This document shows, piece after piece, positions 7,637-15,165 of a DNA stretch of 40,205 nt; position 1 is the first letter of the stretch, and every line of letters starts with the position of its first letter. Made by a program: the position numbers and the translations under genes. The notes below the pieces were generated by a model. It was not told the DNA's origin. It did not search any database and saw only the letters and a program-made list of their open reading frames with translations. Origin of the DNA: Actinomadura formosensis NBRC 14204. GTDB taxonomy: Bacteria > Actinomycetota > Actinomycetes > Streptosporangiales > Streptosporangiaceae. Where the stretch lies: assembly GCF_001552155.1 (NCBI RefSeq), contig NZ_BCQQ01000059.1:1-40205 (forward strand), in the 5' to 3' direction.

Positions 7637-8518
7637 ATGCGCGCGTTCACCGCGATCGTGAACCCGGCGGCGGGCGGCCCGGCGTCCGCCTCCTGCCTGA
7701 TCCCGCTGAGCCGGCTGCTGCGGGAGGCGGGCGCCGAGGTCCACGTCGAGTACAGCCGCGGCATGGTGCACGCCGCCGACGTCGCCCGCGCCGCCGCCGA
7801 GGCCGGCCGCGTCGTGCTCGGCGTCGGCGGGGACGGCATGGTCGGCTGCGTCGGCGGCGCCCTCGCCGGCACCGGCGCGGTCTTCGGCATCGTCCCGGCC
7901 GGGCGCGGCAACGACTTCGCGCGCCAGCTCGGCGTCCCGTCCGGCGCGGCGGCGCTCGCCCCGCTGCTGCTGGACGGCGAGCCCCGCGCCGTGGACGCCA
8001 TCGACGCCAACGGGACGCCCGTCCTCGGCAGCGTGTACGCGGGCGTCGACGCGGTCGCCAACGACAACGCCAACAGGACGCGGCTGCTGCGCGGGTCCGC
8101 CGCCTACTACGTCGGCGCGCTGCGGGCGATCATCACGTGGCGGCCCGCCGACTACCTGATCGGCGTGGACGGCGCGGAGTACCGGCGCGAGGGCTACACG
8201 GTGGTCGCGGCGAACTCCGGCTACTACGGGTTCGGCAAGCACATCGCGCCGGACGCGCGCGTCGACGACGGGCTGCTCGATGTCGTCCTCATCCGCAAGG
8301 CCCCGAAGACCCTGTTCTTCTCCGTCATGCGGGAGCTGGCGGACGGGACGCACGTCAGGCGGCCCGAGGTGGAGGTCATGCGCGGCCGGGAGGTGCGGAT
8401 CGAGCTGGCCGGGCCGTCCGGCAGGACGCTCCCCTACGGGGCGGACGGCGAGCTGCCCGGGGTGCTGCCGGTCACCGCCAGGGTGATGCCGGGCGCGCTC
8501 CGCGTCCTGGCCCCCTGA
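7637..8518 (+). CDS. Diacylglycerol kinase-family lipid kinase
   Basis: 293 aa; ATG preceded by GGGGGAG. N-terminal AIVNPAAGG, then VLGVGGDGMVG near residue 65 (the GGDG nucleotide-binding motif) and VPAGRGNDFARQLGVP near residue 90 (GTxNDFAR motif). The C-terminal half has the expected APDARVDDGLLDVVLI and PYGADGELPG blocks. These define the DAGK/sphingosine-kinase/YegS fold. The mycobacterial counterpart in the same context (Rv2252) is reported as a diacylglycerol kinase linked to phosphatidylinositol mannosides. It phosphorylates a neutral lipid at the cytoplasmic membrane. It is the last gene of the operon; a weak hairpin (CCCCA/TGGGG, about 8570) lies roughly 50 bp downstream. Confidence 0.92.
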   Translation: MRAFTAIVNPAAGGPASASCLIPLSRLLREAGAEVHVEYSRGMVHAADVARAAAEAGRVVLGVGGDGMVGCVGGALAGTGAVFGIVPAGRGNDFARQLGVPSGAAALAPLLLDGEPRAVDAIDANGTPVLGSVYAGVDAVANDNANRTRLLRGSAAYYVGALRAIITWRPADYLIGVDGAEYRREGYTVVAANSGYYGFGKHIAPDARVDDGLLDVVLIRKAPKTLFFSVMRELADGTHVRRPEVEVMRGREVRIELAGPSGRTLPYGADGELPGVLPVTARVMPGALRVLAP

Positions 8519-8662
8519 CACCCCCCCGCTCACCTGCGCTTCCGTGGCGGTCCCCGAGGTTTTGGCCCCACATTTGGGGTGGTTTACGTCTCCATTACGG
8601 CCCTCCGTATAACGTCGGTTACGTCCCGCTTTCGGGACCTGGGGGTTGTCTGTGGAGACATC

Positions 8663-8791
8663 ATGAGAGGCGACCGCACGCTCGCCGTTCTGGGGGGACT
8701 CATGATGACCGCGGACACCCTTGACGTGGTGGCGCCGGCGTCTTTGGGGGTGGCGCCGGCGTCCACCACGCTCTTCCGCGCGTTCGCTTGA
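8663..8791 (+). CDS. Possible small protein, 42 aa, unknown
   Basis: Short ORF in the 332-bp gap between the lipid kinase and metallophosphoesterase genes. GGAG lies 5 nt before the ATG and nearly all codons end in G or C, as in neighbouring genes. The peptide begins MRGDRTLAVLGGLMM and contains a doubled V-A-P-A-S motif, mirrored in DNA by two copies of GTGGCGCCGGCGTC. No cysteines, no clear membrane helix, no recognised family. Its ribosome binding site lies inside a small hairpin (TGTCT/AGACA), and a 6-bp hairpin (GTCCCG/CGGGAC) precedes it. It may be a real small protein or a leader for the downstream gene. The rest of the gap shows only hairpins. Confidence 0.35.
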   Translation: MRGDRTLAVLGGLMMTADTLDVVAPASLGVAPASTTLFRAFA

Positions 8792-8850
8792 CGCGACGAT
8801 CGCCTCCGGACAGGGTGTGAGCATCCCCTCACCCCTTCCGGAGGCGTTTC

Positions 8851-10377
8851 GTGTGTGCCGAGGTTTCCCCCGGACCCGACAACTCGCGCACCTCCGAGGC
8901 GGGTGCCGGGTGGGTCTGCGGAAGCCCGGGCACGTTCAACGACCTGCTTCCTCCGCGCGTCCTCGACTTCTCGTGGCGCAGGCCCGCCGTGCTGTGGCGG
9001 TCCCGCAACGACGTGCTCGCGCGCCTGTTCGGTGACCCGTCCAACGCGATCCGCCGCCGCTGCGTGGCCGCGCTGCGCGAACGGGGCACGCCGGCCGCGT
9101 TCACCGTGCACCGCTCGGCGCCGGAGTTCTCGTTCGTGCTGCTCGGCGACACCGGCGAGGGCGACCGGTCGCAGTACGCGGTGGTGCCGCCGCTGCTGCA
9201 CGCCGCCGCCGGCACCGACTTCATGATCATTGCCAGTGATGTGGTCTACCCGGCCGGGGACGGGGGCCAGTACCTGGAGAAGTTCTTCCGCCCCTACAAG
9301 GACTATCCGGCCCCCATCTACGCGGTCCCCGGCAATCACGACTGGTACGACGGCCTGCGCGGTTTCCTGCACGTCTTCTGCGCCCTGGACGCGAACTGCT
9401 CCCCGCCGCCCTGGCGCGGCGCGCTCGCGTTCGTTCCCCGGCTGCTCTGGCGCCACCCGGGCCCGATCGACCGGGCCGCCCTCGCCGAGGCCCGCCGCAC
9501 GTACCGGGGCGCGCCCGGCCAGCAGGCCGTCCAGCCGGGGCCGTACTGGGCGATCGACACGCCGTCGCTGCGCATCATCGGCATCGACACCGGGATCACC
9601 GGAGTCGTCGACCGCGACCAGGGCCGGTGGCTGCGCGAGGTGTCCGGCGGGCCCAAGCCCAAGCTGCTGGTGACCGGCAAGCCCCTGTACGTGGACGACG
9701 ACCACCGTCCGGGGCCGGTCGAGGGCGGCGGCACGGTCGACGAGATCGTCCGCGATCCGGCGCACCACTACGTGGCCGCGATCGGCGGCGACATCCACAA
9801 CTACCAGCGCTACCCGGTGCGGGCCGGCGACGGCCGGACGATCCAGTACATCGTCTCGGGCGGCGGCGGCGCGTTCATGCACGCGACCCACACGATCCCC
9901 CGGACGAGCGTGGTGAAGGAGGGCGAGTTCCGCTGCTACCCGCTGCGCGGCGACTCCCTTTCCCGCTACAGCAAGCTGTACGGGCGGTGGCTGCGGCTGC
10001 CGAGGCTGTTCGAGCTGACGCCGGAGGAGGCGACGGCCGCCGTCCGGTACCGCCTCGGCATCAGGCCCGGTCGCGGCTACCGGAGCGCCGCGACCGAGGT
10101 GAGACCGTCCCGGCGGGCGCGCTTTGTCGCCTCCGTCCTCGGTGTCCCGCGCGACGGCCGGCGCCGCCCCCGCCTCCTGCGGCTGCCGGTGCACCGGCTC
10201 CCGCAGCGCTTCCGCTCCGAGATGGCCGACTGGGACCGGCCGCCGTTCTTCAAGAGCTTCCTGCGCCTGGACGTGACGGAGTCGCAGCTCCGGATCCGGT
10301 GCTATGCCGCGACGGGCTGCGGCGACCACGAGACGGCACCGCCGTGCGAAGACGAGGTGACGATCCCGCTACGCTAG
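8851..10377 (+). CDS. Calcineurin-like metallophosphoesterase
   Basis: 508 aa from a GTG; CCGGAGG about 9 nt upstream. The metal-binding motifs appear in order: FVLLGDTGEGD near residue 95, ASDVVYPAGD near residue 130 (in place of GDxxY), VPGNHDWYDG near residue 160 and AIGGDIHNYQRY near residue 310. This is the GD...GD...GNHD...GxxH pattern of dinuclear phosphoesterases. The last 150 residues are basic and may be a separate module. There is no signal peptide, so it is probably cytoplasmic. The substrate is not predictable. A small hairpin (GGGTG...CTCACCCC, about 8813-8837) lies just before the ribosome binding site. Confidence 0.87.
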   Translation: MCAEVSPGPDNSRTSEAGAGWVCGSPGTFNDLLPPRVLDFSWRRPAVLWRSRNDVLARLFGDPSNAIRRRCVAALRERGTPAAFTVHRSAPEFSFVLLGDTGEGDRSQYAVVPPLLHAAAGTDFMIIASDVVYPAGDGGQYLEKFFRPYKDYPAPIYAVPGNHDWYDGLRGFLHVFCALDANCSPPPWRGALAFVPRLLWRHPGPIDRAALAEARRTYRGAPGQQAVQPGPYWAIDTPSLRIIGIDTGITGVVDRDQGRWLREVSGGPKPKLLVTGKPLYVDDDHRPGPVEGGGTVDEIVRDPAHHYVAAIGGDIHNYQRYPVRAGDGRTIQYIVSGGGGAFMHATHTIPRTSVVKEGEFRCYPLRGDSLSRYSKLYGRWLRLPRLFELTPEEATAAVRYRLGIRPGRGYRSAATEVRPSRRARFVASVLGVPRDGRRRPRLLRLPVHRLPQRFRSEMADWDRPPFFKSFLRLDVTESQLRIRCYAATGCGDHETAPPCEDEVTIPLR

Positions 10378-10534
10378 CCCTCCGCTGCGGGAAAAACGTC
10401 GGGAATCTGGCCGAAGTCGGCTATTCACTCTCCTGACGTGACCATGGACCGTTACAGTCATTGATCACCATACGGGTGAACGGTAACGGACGGTCGGCCG
10501 GAAAACGACCGCGTCCCACAGGAAGAGCAACTCG

Positions 10535-11029
10535 ATGAGTTACCCTCAGCAGGGCCAGGGCCAGCAGTACCAGCAGCAGGGCGGCCACGCGCCGGTCCCC
10601 GCGCAGCAGCAGGCTCCCGCCGCCGCCGGCGCCGGCTACAACATGAAGCGCCGCAACCCGGCCGGCGCCTGGCTCGGCCTCCCCATGATCACCTTCGGCA
10701 TCTACGGCCTGGTCTGGTTCTTCAAGGTCCACACCGAACTGCACCAGTACGACCGCCGCATCGACGACGCCGCCACCAACGCGCTGCTGTCCATGCTCTT
10801 CGGCGGCATCACCCTCGGCATCTGGCCGCTGATCATGTGGGTCAAGCTCGGCGGCCGCATCGCCGAGGCCCAGCGCGCCGCCGGCCTGCAGCCGAGCTGC
10901 AGCGGCGGCATGGGCTTCCTGCTCGGCATCTTCGGCTTCGGCGTGCTGTACTACCAGCTCCAGCTGAACAAGGTCATCGACCGTTACGGTGACACCCCGG
11001 CCGGCCAGCAGGTCTCCCTGGCCGCCTGA
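10535..11029 (+). CDS. DUF4234-family membrane protein
   Basis: 164 aa. The first 40 residues are rich in Gln, Gly and Pro (MSYPQQGQGQQYQQQ...), then MKRRNPAGAWLGLPMITFGIYGLVWFFKVHTEL, which is the DUF4234 signature (cited by its ends). Hydrophobic segments lie near residues 50-68, 85-105 and 125-145, so three helices are likely. Such proteins are common in actinobacteria and have no established function. It is a single gene with its own upstream gap of 157 bp and a very strong hairpin terminator after it. Confidence 0.85.
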   Translation: MSYPQQGQGQQYQQQGGHAPVPAQQQAPAAAGAGYNMKRRNPAGAWLGLPMITFGIYGLVWFFKVHTELHQYDRRIDDAATNALLSMLFGGITLGIWPLIMWVKLGGRIAEAQRAAGLQPSCSGGMGFLLGIFGFGVLYYQLQLNKVIDRYGDTPAGQQVSLAA

Positions 11030-11069
11030 TCACCACCGGGGGCTACGGCCCTGGCCCCGCTGAAGATCA

Positions 11070-11113
11070 CGCCGAACCCCTCCGCGCATCACCCGTCGCG
11101 GAGGGGTTCGGCG
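11070..11113 (+). terminator. Perfect 17-bp stem terminator
   Basis: CGCCGAACCCCTCCGCG at 11070-11086 pairs exactly with 11097-11113 across a 10-nt loop. It lies 40 bp after the DUF4234 stop. No T-tract follows; the stem strength alone suggests termination. Confidence 0.8.
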
Positions 11114-11159
11114 CGTCCGGAGCCGCGGTTTCGTCCGAGGTCGGCGTCACAATGAGCCC

Positions 11160-12848
11160 GTGAGAACAGCGGTGGCCGTGGGGCCGGGCACGGGGGGAGT
11201 GCTGCGGACGCTCGCCGAGGACGGGACGCCCGCGGCCCCCGCGCGTGCGGTGCCCGACCTGGTCGCGGCGATCGACGGCCAGGAGCGGGCCGACGCGCCG
11301 CGCTGGGTGTGGCCGTCCACGGCGCGGCTCTACCCGCGGTTGCTCGACGCGGGTGTCCGGGTGGCCCGCTGCCATGACCTTGAGCTGGCGGAGAACCTGC
11401 TGCTCGGCCATGCCGGCCGCCACGGGGAGCCCCGCTCGGTGCGGGCGGCGTGGGCGCGGCTGCGCGGCGAACCCGTCCCGCCCGATCGTCAGCCGAGAGA
11501 CAGGCCCGCGCAGCCGTCGCTGTTCGGCGACGACGCCGGGCAGGACGAGCCCGCCGACGACATCGAGCAGGTCGTCGCGGTGCACGCCGCCCAGCAGCGC
11601 GCCATCGCCGGCCTGGACGGTTTCGCGCTGCTCGCCGCGGCCGAGTCGGCGGGGGCGCTGGTGGCCGCCGAGATGGGGCACGACGGGCTGCCCTGGTCGG
11701 CCGAGGAGCACGACGCGCTGCTCACCGAGCTGCTCGGGCCGCGGCCGCCCGGCGGGCTGCGTCCCCGCCGGCTGCAGGACCTCGCCGACCGCATCAGCGC
11801 CGCGTTCGGACCCCGCGTGCACGTCAACCCCGACTCCCCGGCGCAGATCCTCAAGGCGTTCGCGGCGGCGGGGCTGCCGATCCCGTCCACCCGCGCGCAC
11901 GTCCTCAAGCGGCTCGACCACCCCGCCGTCCCGCTGCTGCTGGAGTACAAGGAGCTGTCGCGGCTGCACACCGCGCACGGCTGGACGTGGCTCGACACGT
12001 GGGTGAGCGGTGGCCGGTTCCGCCCCGAGTACGTGGTCGGCGGCGTGGTGTCCGGACGCTGGGCGACGAGCGGCGGCGGCGCGCTGCAGATCCCGCGCGT
12101 GCTGCGCCGGGCCGTCGTCGCCGATCCCGGCTGGTCGCTCGTCGTCGCGGACGCCGCGCAGCTCGAACCCCGCGTGCTCGCCGCGCTCGCCGGGGACCGC
12201 GCGTTCACCGAGGCCGCCGCGCACGGCGACCTGTACGCGGCCCTGTCCGACGCGTTCACCGGCGACGCTGACGGCGGGCTGACCGCACGTGCCAAGGCCA
12301 AACTCGCCCTGCTCTCCGCCATGTACGGGGGAGGGACGGGTGAGGCGGTGCAACTGCTCGCGGTCCTGAAGAACCGGTTCCCGGACGCGTTCGGCTACGT
12401 GGAGGCCGCCGCGCGGGCGGGGGAGAGCGGCCGGCTCGTCCGGTCCCGGCTGGGCCGCACCTGCCCGCCGCCGTCGGCCGGGTGGCGCGAGCTGACCTCG
12501 GCGGGCGACGGCGACACGCCGCCCGGCTCCCAGCAGGGCACGGCGGCGCGGGCGCTGCGCAGCCGGGGCAGGTTCACCCGCAACTTCGTCGTGCAGGCGA
12601 CGGCCGCCGACTGGGCGCTCGCCCTGCTCGGCTCGCTGCGCCGCCGCCTCACCGCGCTCACCTTCCCCCGTCTTGTGTTCTTCCAGCATGACGAGGTCAT
12701 CGTGCACACCCCGGCCGAGCTGGCCGGGGACGTCGCCGCCGCCGTGCTCGCCGCGGCCGACGAGGCGCGCCGCCTGCTGTTCGGCGACACGCCGGTCGTG
12801 TTCCCGATGGAGATCGCCGTCGTCGACCGTTACGCCGACGCCAAGTGA
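11160..12848 (+). CDS. Stand-alone family A DNA polymerase (Pol I-type)
   Basis: 562 aa; GTG start with a possible -10 (CACAAT, 11148-11153) 6 nt upstream and no ribosome binding site, so probably leaderless. The C-terminal half carries family A polymerase motifs. Motif A is VVADAAQLEPRVLA near residue 330 (catalytic Asp). Motif B is RAKAKLALLSAMYGGG near residue 380 (Lys and Tyr kept). Motif C is FFQHDEVIVH near residue 510 (His-Asp-Glu). Actinobacterial relatives are usually named 'bifunctional 3'-5' exonuclease/DNA polymerase', but I see no clear DEDD exonuclease motif in the first 190 residues and there is no 5'-nuclease domain. It is distinct from full-length PolA and may act in repair or lesion bypass. 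Its last bases overlap the convergent SGNH fragment by 19 bp. Confidence 0.88.
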   Translation: MRTAVAVGPGTGGVLRTLAEDGTPAAPARAVPDLVAAIDGQERADAPRWVWPSTARLYPRLLDAGVRVARCHDLELAENLLLGHAGRHGEPRSVRAAWARLRGEPVPPDRQPRDRPAQPSLFGDDAGQDEPADDIEQVVAVHAAQQRAIAGLDGFALLAAAESAGALVAAEMGHDGLPWSAEEHDALLTELLGPRPPGGLRPRRLQDLADRISAAFGPRVHVNPDSPAQILKAFAAAGLPIPSTRAHVLKRLDHPAVPLLLEYKELSRLHTAHGWTWLDTWVSGGRFRPEYVVGGVVSGRWATSGGGALQIPRVLRRAVVADPGWSLVVADAAQLEPRVLAALAGDRAFTEAAAHGDLYAALSDAFTGDADGGLTARAKAKLALLSAMYGGGTGEAVQLLAVLKNRFPDAFGYVEAAARAGESGRLVRSRLGRTCPPPSAGWRELTSAGDGDTPPGSQQGTAARALRSRGRFTRNFVVQATAADWALALLGSLRRRLTALTFPRLVFFQHDEVIVHTPAELAGDVAAAVLAAADEARRLLFGDTPVVFPMEIAVVDRYADAK

Positions 12849-13048
12849 GCCGCGAGCGCGCGGACCGTGTTGGCGGCGGCGAACGCGTGCCCCCGCGCGT
12901 TCAGATGAAGCCGGTCACCGCTGTAGACGCCGGGGTCGGCCGCCACCGGGTGGTCGGAGGGGTTGTCGACGTGGCAGGCCCCGAACTCGGCGGCGGGCAG
13001 GACGGCCGGGTCCGTCCACTCCGACGGCGTCGTCTCGGCCATGGTCAT
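12830..13048 (-). CDS. Truncated SGNH/GDSL-hydrolase C-terminal fragment, 72 aa
   Basis: 72 aa from the ATG at 13048, which overlaps the MFS stop in an ATGA and has GGAGGAGA immediately upstream. The sequence DPGVYSGDRLHLNARGHAFAAAN is the last conserved block of SGNH hydrolases (Asp-x-x-His of the triad in DRLH; cited by its ends). The Ser (GDSL), Gly and Asn blocks are missing, so it cannot be an active esterase alone. The first 25 residues (MTMAETTPSEWTDPAV...) look unrelated. It could be a remnant of a decayed gene whose 3' end became attached to the pump gene, or a re-used small protein. It overlaps the 3' end of the convergent polymerase gene. Confidence 0.6.
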   Translation of the reverse strand: MTMAETTPSEWTDPAVLPAAEFGACHVDNPSDHPVAADPGVYSGDRLHLNARGHAFAAANTVRALAAHLASA

Positions 13049-14439
13049 TCTCCTCCGGAGGTGCGGGGCCGGGCGGTCAGCAGCAGGCCCGCGAGCGCCG
13101 CGCCGGCGGCGGCGAGCGTGCAGAACAGGTAGACGGCGGTGTAGTCGTCGTGCGCCGCGCGGGCGGGCAGCAGCGCGGCGAGGACGGCGATGCCGAGCGC
13201 GCCGCCGAGCTGGCGCGCCGTGGTGTTGAGGCCGGTGGCCCCGGCGAACCGCAGCGGCCCGGCCGACAGCGCGGCGGCCGAGGCGGTGCCGGTGCTGAGC
13301 ATCCCCATGCCGGTCCCGACGAGGAGGCCGACCGGGAGCCAGAAGGTGACGAAGTGGGGGCCGGCCGGCAGTGCGGCGACCGTCCAGACCCCGGAGACGA
13401 CCATGATCAGCGCGCCGCCCGTCACCGCGGGACGGACCCCGATGCGGCCGGTGAGGCGGCCCATCACGACCGCCGCCGCGGTGGCGGTGAACGCGCCCGG
13501 CGTCGAGGCGAAGCCCGCCTTGAGGATCGAGTAGTGCCATTCGGCCGTCAGGTAGAGCACACCGAGCAGCAGCCATGAGTACAGGGCCGTCCCGTACAGG
13601 AACGAGGCGGCGTTGGCGGCGGCGAACGGGCGGTTGCGCCACAGCGAGATCTCCAGCGCGGGCACCGGGTGCCGTGCCGAACGCCACAGCGCGAGCCCGA
13701 CGAGGACGGCGCCGCCGAGCAGGAGCGCGAGCGTGCGGGCGTCCGTCCAGGACCAGTCGCGGGCCTGGGTCACGCCGAGCGCCACGCCGCCCACGCCGGC
13801 GCCGAGCAGGACCGTCCCGGCGAGGTCGGGCAGCCGCCCCGCACCGCCCTTCGCGCGGGGCAGCCGCAGCCCGCCGAGCAGCATCGCCAGGCCGACCGGC
13901 ACGTTGATGACGAACAGGGAGCGCCAGCCGAACTGGTCCACGAGCACCCCGCCCAGGCCGGGGCCGATGGCGGCGGCGAACGCGCCCGCCGCGCTCCACA
14001 GCCCGATGGCGCCCGCGCGGCGCTCCGGGGGCGTGTCGTGCAGCAGCAGTGCGAGCGACGCGGGGATCAGCGCGGCGGCGGCGGCGCCCTGCACGCCGCG
14101 CGTCGCCAGCAGGACGGGCACGGTCGGGGCGAGCGCGCAGGCCAGCGAGGCGAGCGTGAACAGCCCGGTGCCCCACTGGTACAGCGTCCGCCGCCCGACC
14201 AGGTCGGCGAGCCGCCCGGCGGGTGCGAGCAGTGCCGCGAACGGCACCGCGTACAGGGTGATCACCCAGGTCAGGCCGGACAGCGAGCTGCCCGGGAAGT
14301 CGGCGTGCAGGTCGGGGACGGCCAGGTTCGCGACGGTCGCGTCGAGCATGGCCAGGAACGTCGCCCCGGCGGCGAGCCAGGGCACGTCCCGCCGCGCGCC
14401 GGCCGCGAGGGGCGGTGCCGCGGTGGTCTCGGCGGTCAT
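13045..14439 (-). CDS. MFS multidrug efflux transporter (DHA2/EmrB-QacA type)
   Basis: 464 aa with about 14 hydrophobic helices. TM1 is FLAMLDATVANLAVPDL, which is DHA2 motif D1 with the membrane-embedded Asp. The loop GRLADLVGRRTLYQWG is MFS motif A, and motif C lies near GPGLGGVLVDQFGWR. It exports drugs or natural products by proton antiport across the cytoplasmic membrane. It is divergent from a tetR gene with two matching operators in the gap, a standard efflux/repressor pair. GAGAGG lies 8 nt before the ATG. A 72-aa SGNH fragment is translationally coupled downstream. Confidence 0.92.
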   Translation of the reverse strand: MTAETTAAPPLAAGARRDVPWLAAGATFLAMLDATVANLAVPDLHADFPGSSLSGLTWVITLYAVPFAALLAPAGRLADLVGRRTLYQWGTGLFTLASLACALAPTVPVLLATRGVQGAAAAALIPASLALLLHDTPPERRAGAIGLWSAAGAFAAAIGPGLGGVLVDQFGWRSLFVINVPVGLAMLLGGLRLPRAKGGAGRLPDLAGTVLLGAGVGGVALGVTQARDWSWTDARTLALLLGGAVLVGLALWRSARHPVPALEISLWRNRPFAAANAASFLYGTALYSWLLLGVLYLTAEWHYSILKAGFASTPGAFTATAAAVVMGRLTGRIGVRPAVTGGALIMVVSGVWTVAALPAGPHFVTFWLPVGLLVGTGMGMLSTGTASAAALSAGPLRFAGATGLNTTARQLGGALGIAVLAALLPARAAHDDYTAVYLFCTLAAAGAALAGLLLTARPRTSGGE

Positions 14440-14465
14440 GGGTCGGGCCTCTCAGAGAAAAATAA

Positions 14466-14477
14466 ACGAACGGTCGT
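14466..14477. promoter_or_regulatory. TetR operator 1 (MFS side)
   Basis: ACGAACGGTCGT, an imperfect palindrome with ACGA/TCGT arms, 27 bp upstream of the MFS start. The same 12 bases recur at 14531-14542. On the minus strand an AT-rich run (TTTATTTTT) next to it may be the -10 of the MFS promoter. Confidence 0.7.
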
Positions 14478-14520
14478 ACTTTCTTCTCTGGAGCCCCCTG
14501 CCGTCAAGGGGGGTGCCGCA

Positions 14521-14549
14521 TTGACTTTGCACGAACGGTCGTGCACATT
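14521..14549 (+). promoter_or_regulatory. Promoter of the efflux-linked tetR gene
   Basis: TTGACT (14521-14526), a 17-bp spacer and CACATT (14544-14549). The GTG start lies 7 nt after the -10, so the mRNA should be leaderless. Operator 2 fills the spacer, which implies tight autorepression. Confidence 0.6.
14529..14544. promoter_or_regulatory. TetR operator 2 (tetR side)
   Basis: GCACGAACGGTCGTGC; with one base on each side the arms are TGCACGA and TCGTGCA around a 4-bp centre. It shares the 12-bp core of operator 1 and sits between the -35 and -10 of the tetR promoter. Confidence 0.75.
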
Positions 14550-14556
14550 AGGGCGC

Positions 14557-15165
14557 GTGAGCACCGACGGACGGCTCCTCAAAGGCGAGAAGACGCGCAA
14601 CGTCATCCTCTGCAGGGCCGCCGACATCGCCTCGGCGGAGGGCCTGGAGGGGCTGTCGATCGGCCGGCTGGCCGCCGAGCTGCAGATCAGCAAGAGCGGC
14701 GTGTTCACGCACTTCGGCTCCAAGGAGGAACTGCAGCTCGCGACCGTTCGCAAGGCGTCCGGCCTGTTCCGCGAGCACGTCATCGCACCCGCCCTCGCCG
14801 TCCCCGCGGGGCTCGGGCGCGTCCGCGCGCTCCTGGACGCCTGGCAGCGCTACCAGCGCGAACCCGTCTTTCCCGGCGGCTGCTTCTTCCACTCCACGAT
14901 GGCCGAGTTCGACGCGCGTCCCGGCCGGGTCCGGGACGCCATCGCCGCCTCACAGCGCGACTGGGGCGCGTTCCTGGAACAGTGCCTCCGCGAGGCGCGG
15001 GACCGGGGCGAGATCGACGCGTCCGCCGACGTCCCGCAGCTGGCCTTCGAGCTGGACGCCCTGTGCCGCACGGGCGGAGCCCATGCGCTCCTCCACGACG
15101 ACCCGTCCTTCCACGACCGCGCCGCGCGGGCCGTGCGGGCCCGCCTGGCCGCCGTCAGCTCGTGA
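14557..15165 (+). CDS. TetR-family repressor of the MFS pump
   Basis: 202 aa from the GTG at 14557, chosen because the promoter spacing places transcription start at or near this codon. The helix-turn-helix is ADIASAEGLEGLSIGRLAAELQISKSGVFTHFGSKEEL (cited by its ends), residues about 18-57, in the pattern of the YcdC/TetR_C_16-like group. The ligand half contains GGCFFHSTMAEFDARPG, seen in several TetR regulators of efflux and detoxification. It should bind the two ACGAACGGTCGT operators and release in the presence of a pump substrate. Its 3' end overlaps the convergent FAD monooxygenase gene by 11 bp. Confidence 0.92.
   Translation: MSTDGRLLKGEKTRNVILCRAADIASAEGLEGLSIGRLAAELQISKSGVFTHFGSKEELQLATVRKASGLFREHVIAPALAVPAGLGRVRALLDAWQRYQREPVFPGGCFFHSTMAEFDARPGRVRDAIAASQRDWGAFLEQCLREARDRGEIDASADVPQLAFELDALCRTGGAHALLHDDPSFHDRAARAVRARLAAVSS

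Noticed and set aside
13049..14176. Extension of the SGNH-fragment frame upstream through the MFS gene
   Set aside because: The frame is open but the translation inside the MFS gene is Arg/Ala/Gly-rich and lacks SGNH blocks I-III; the ATG at 13048 has a strong ribosome binding site.
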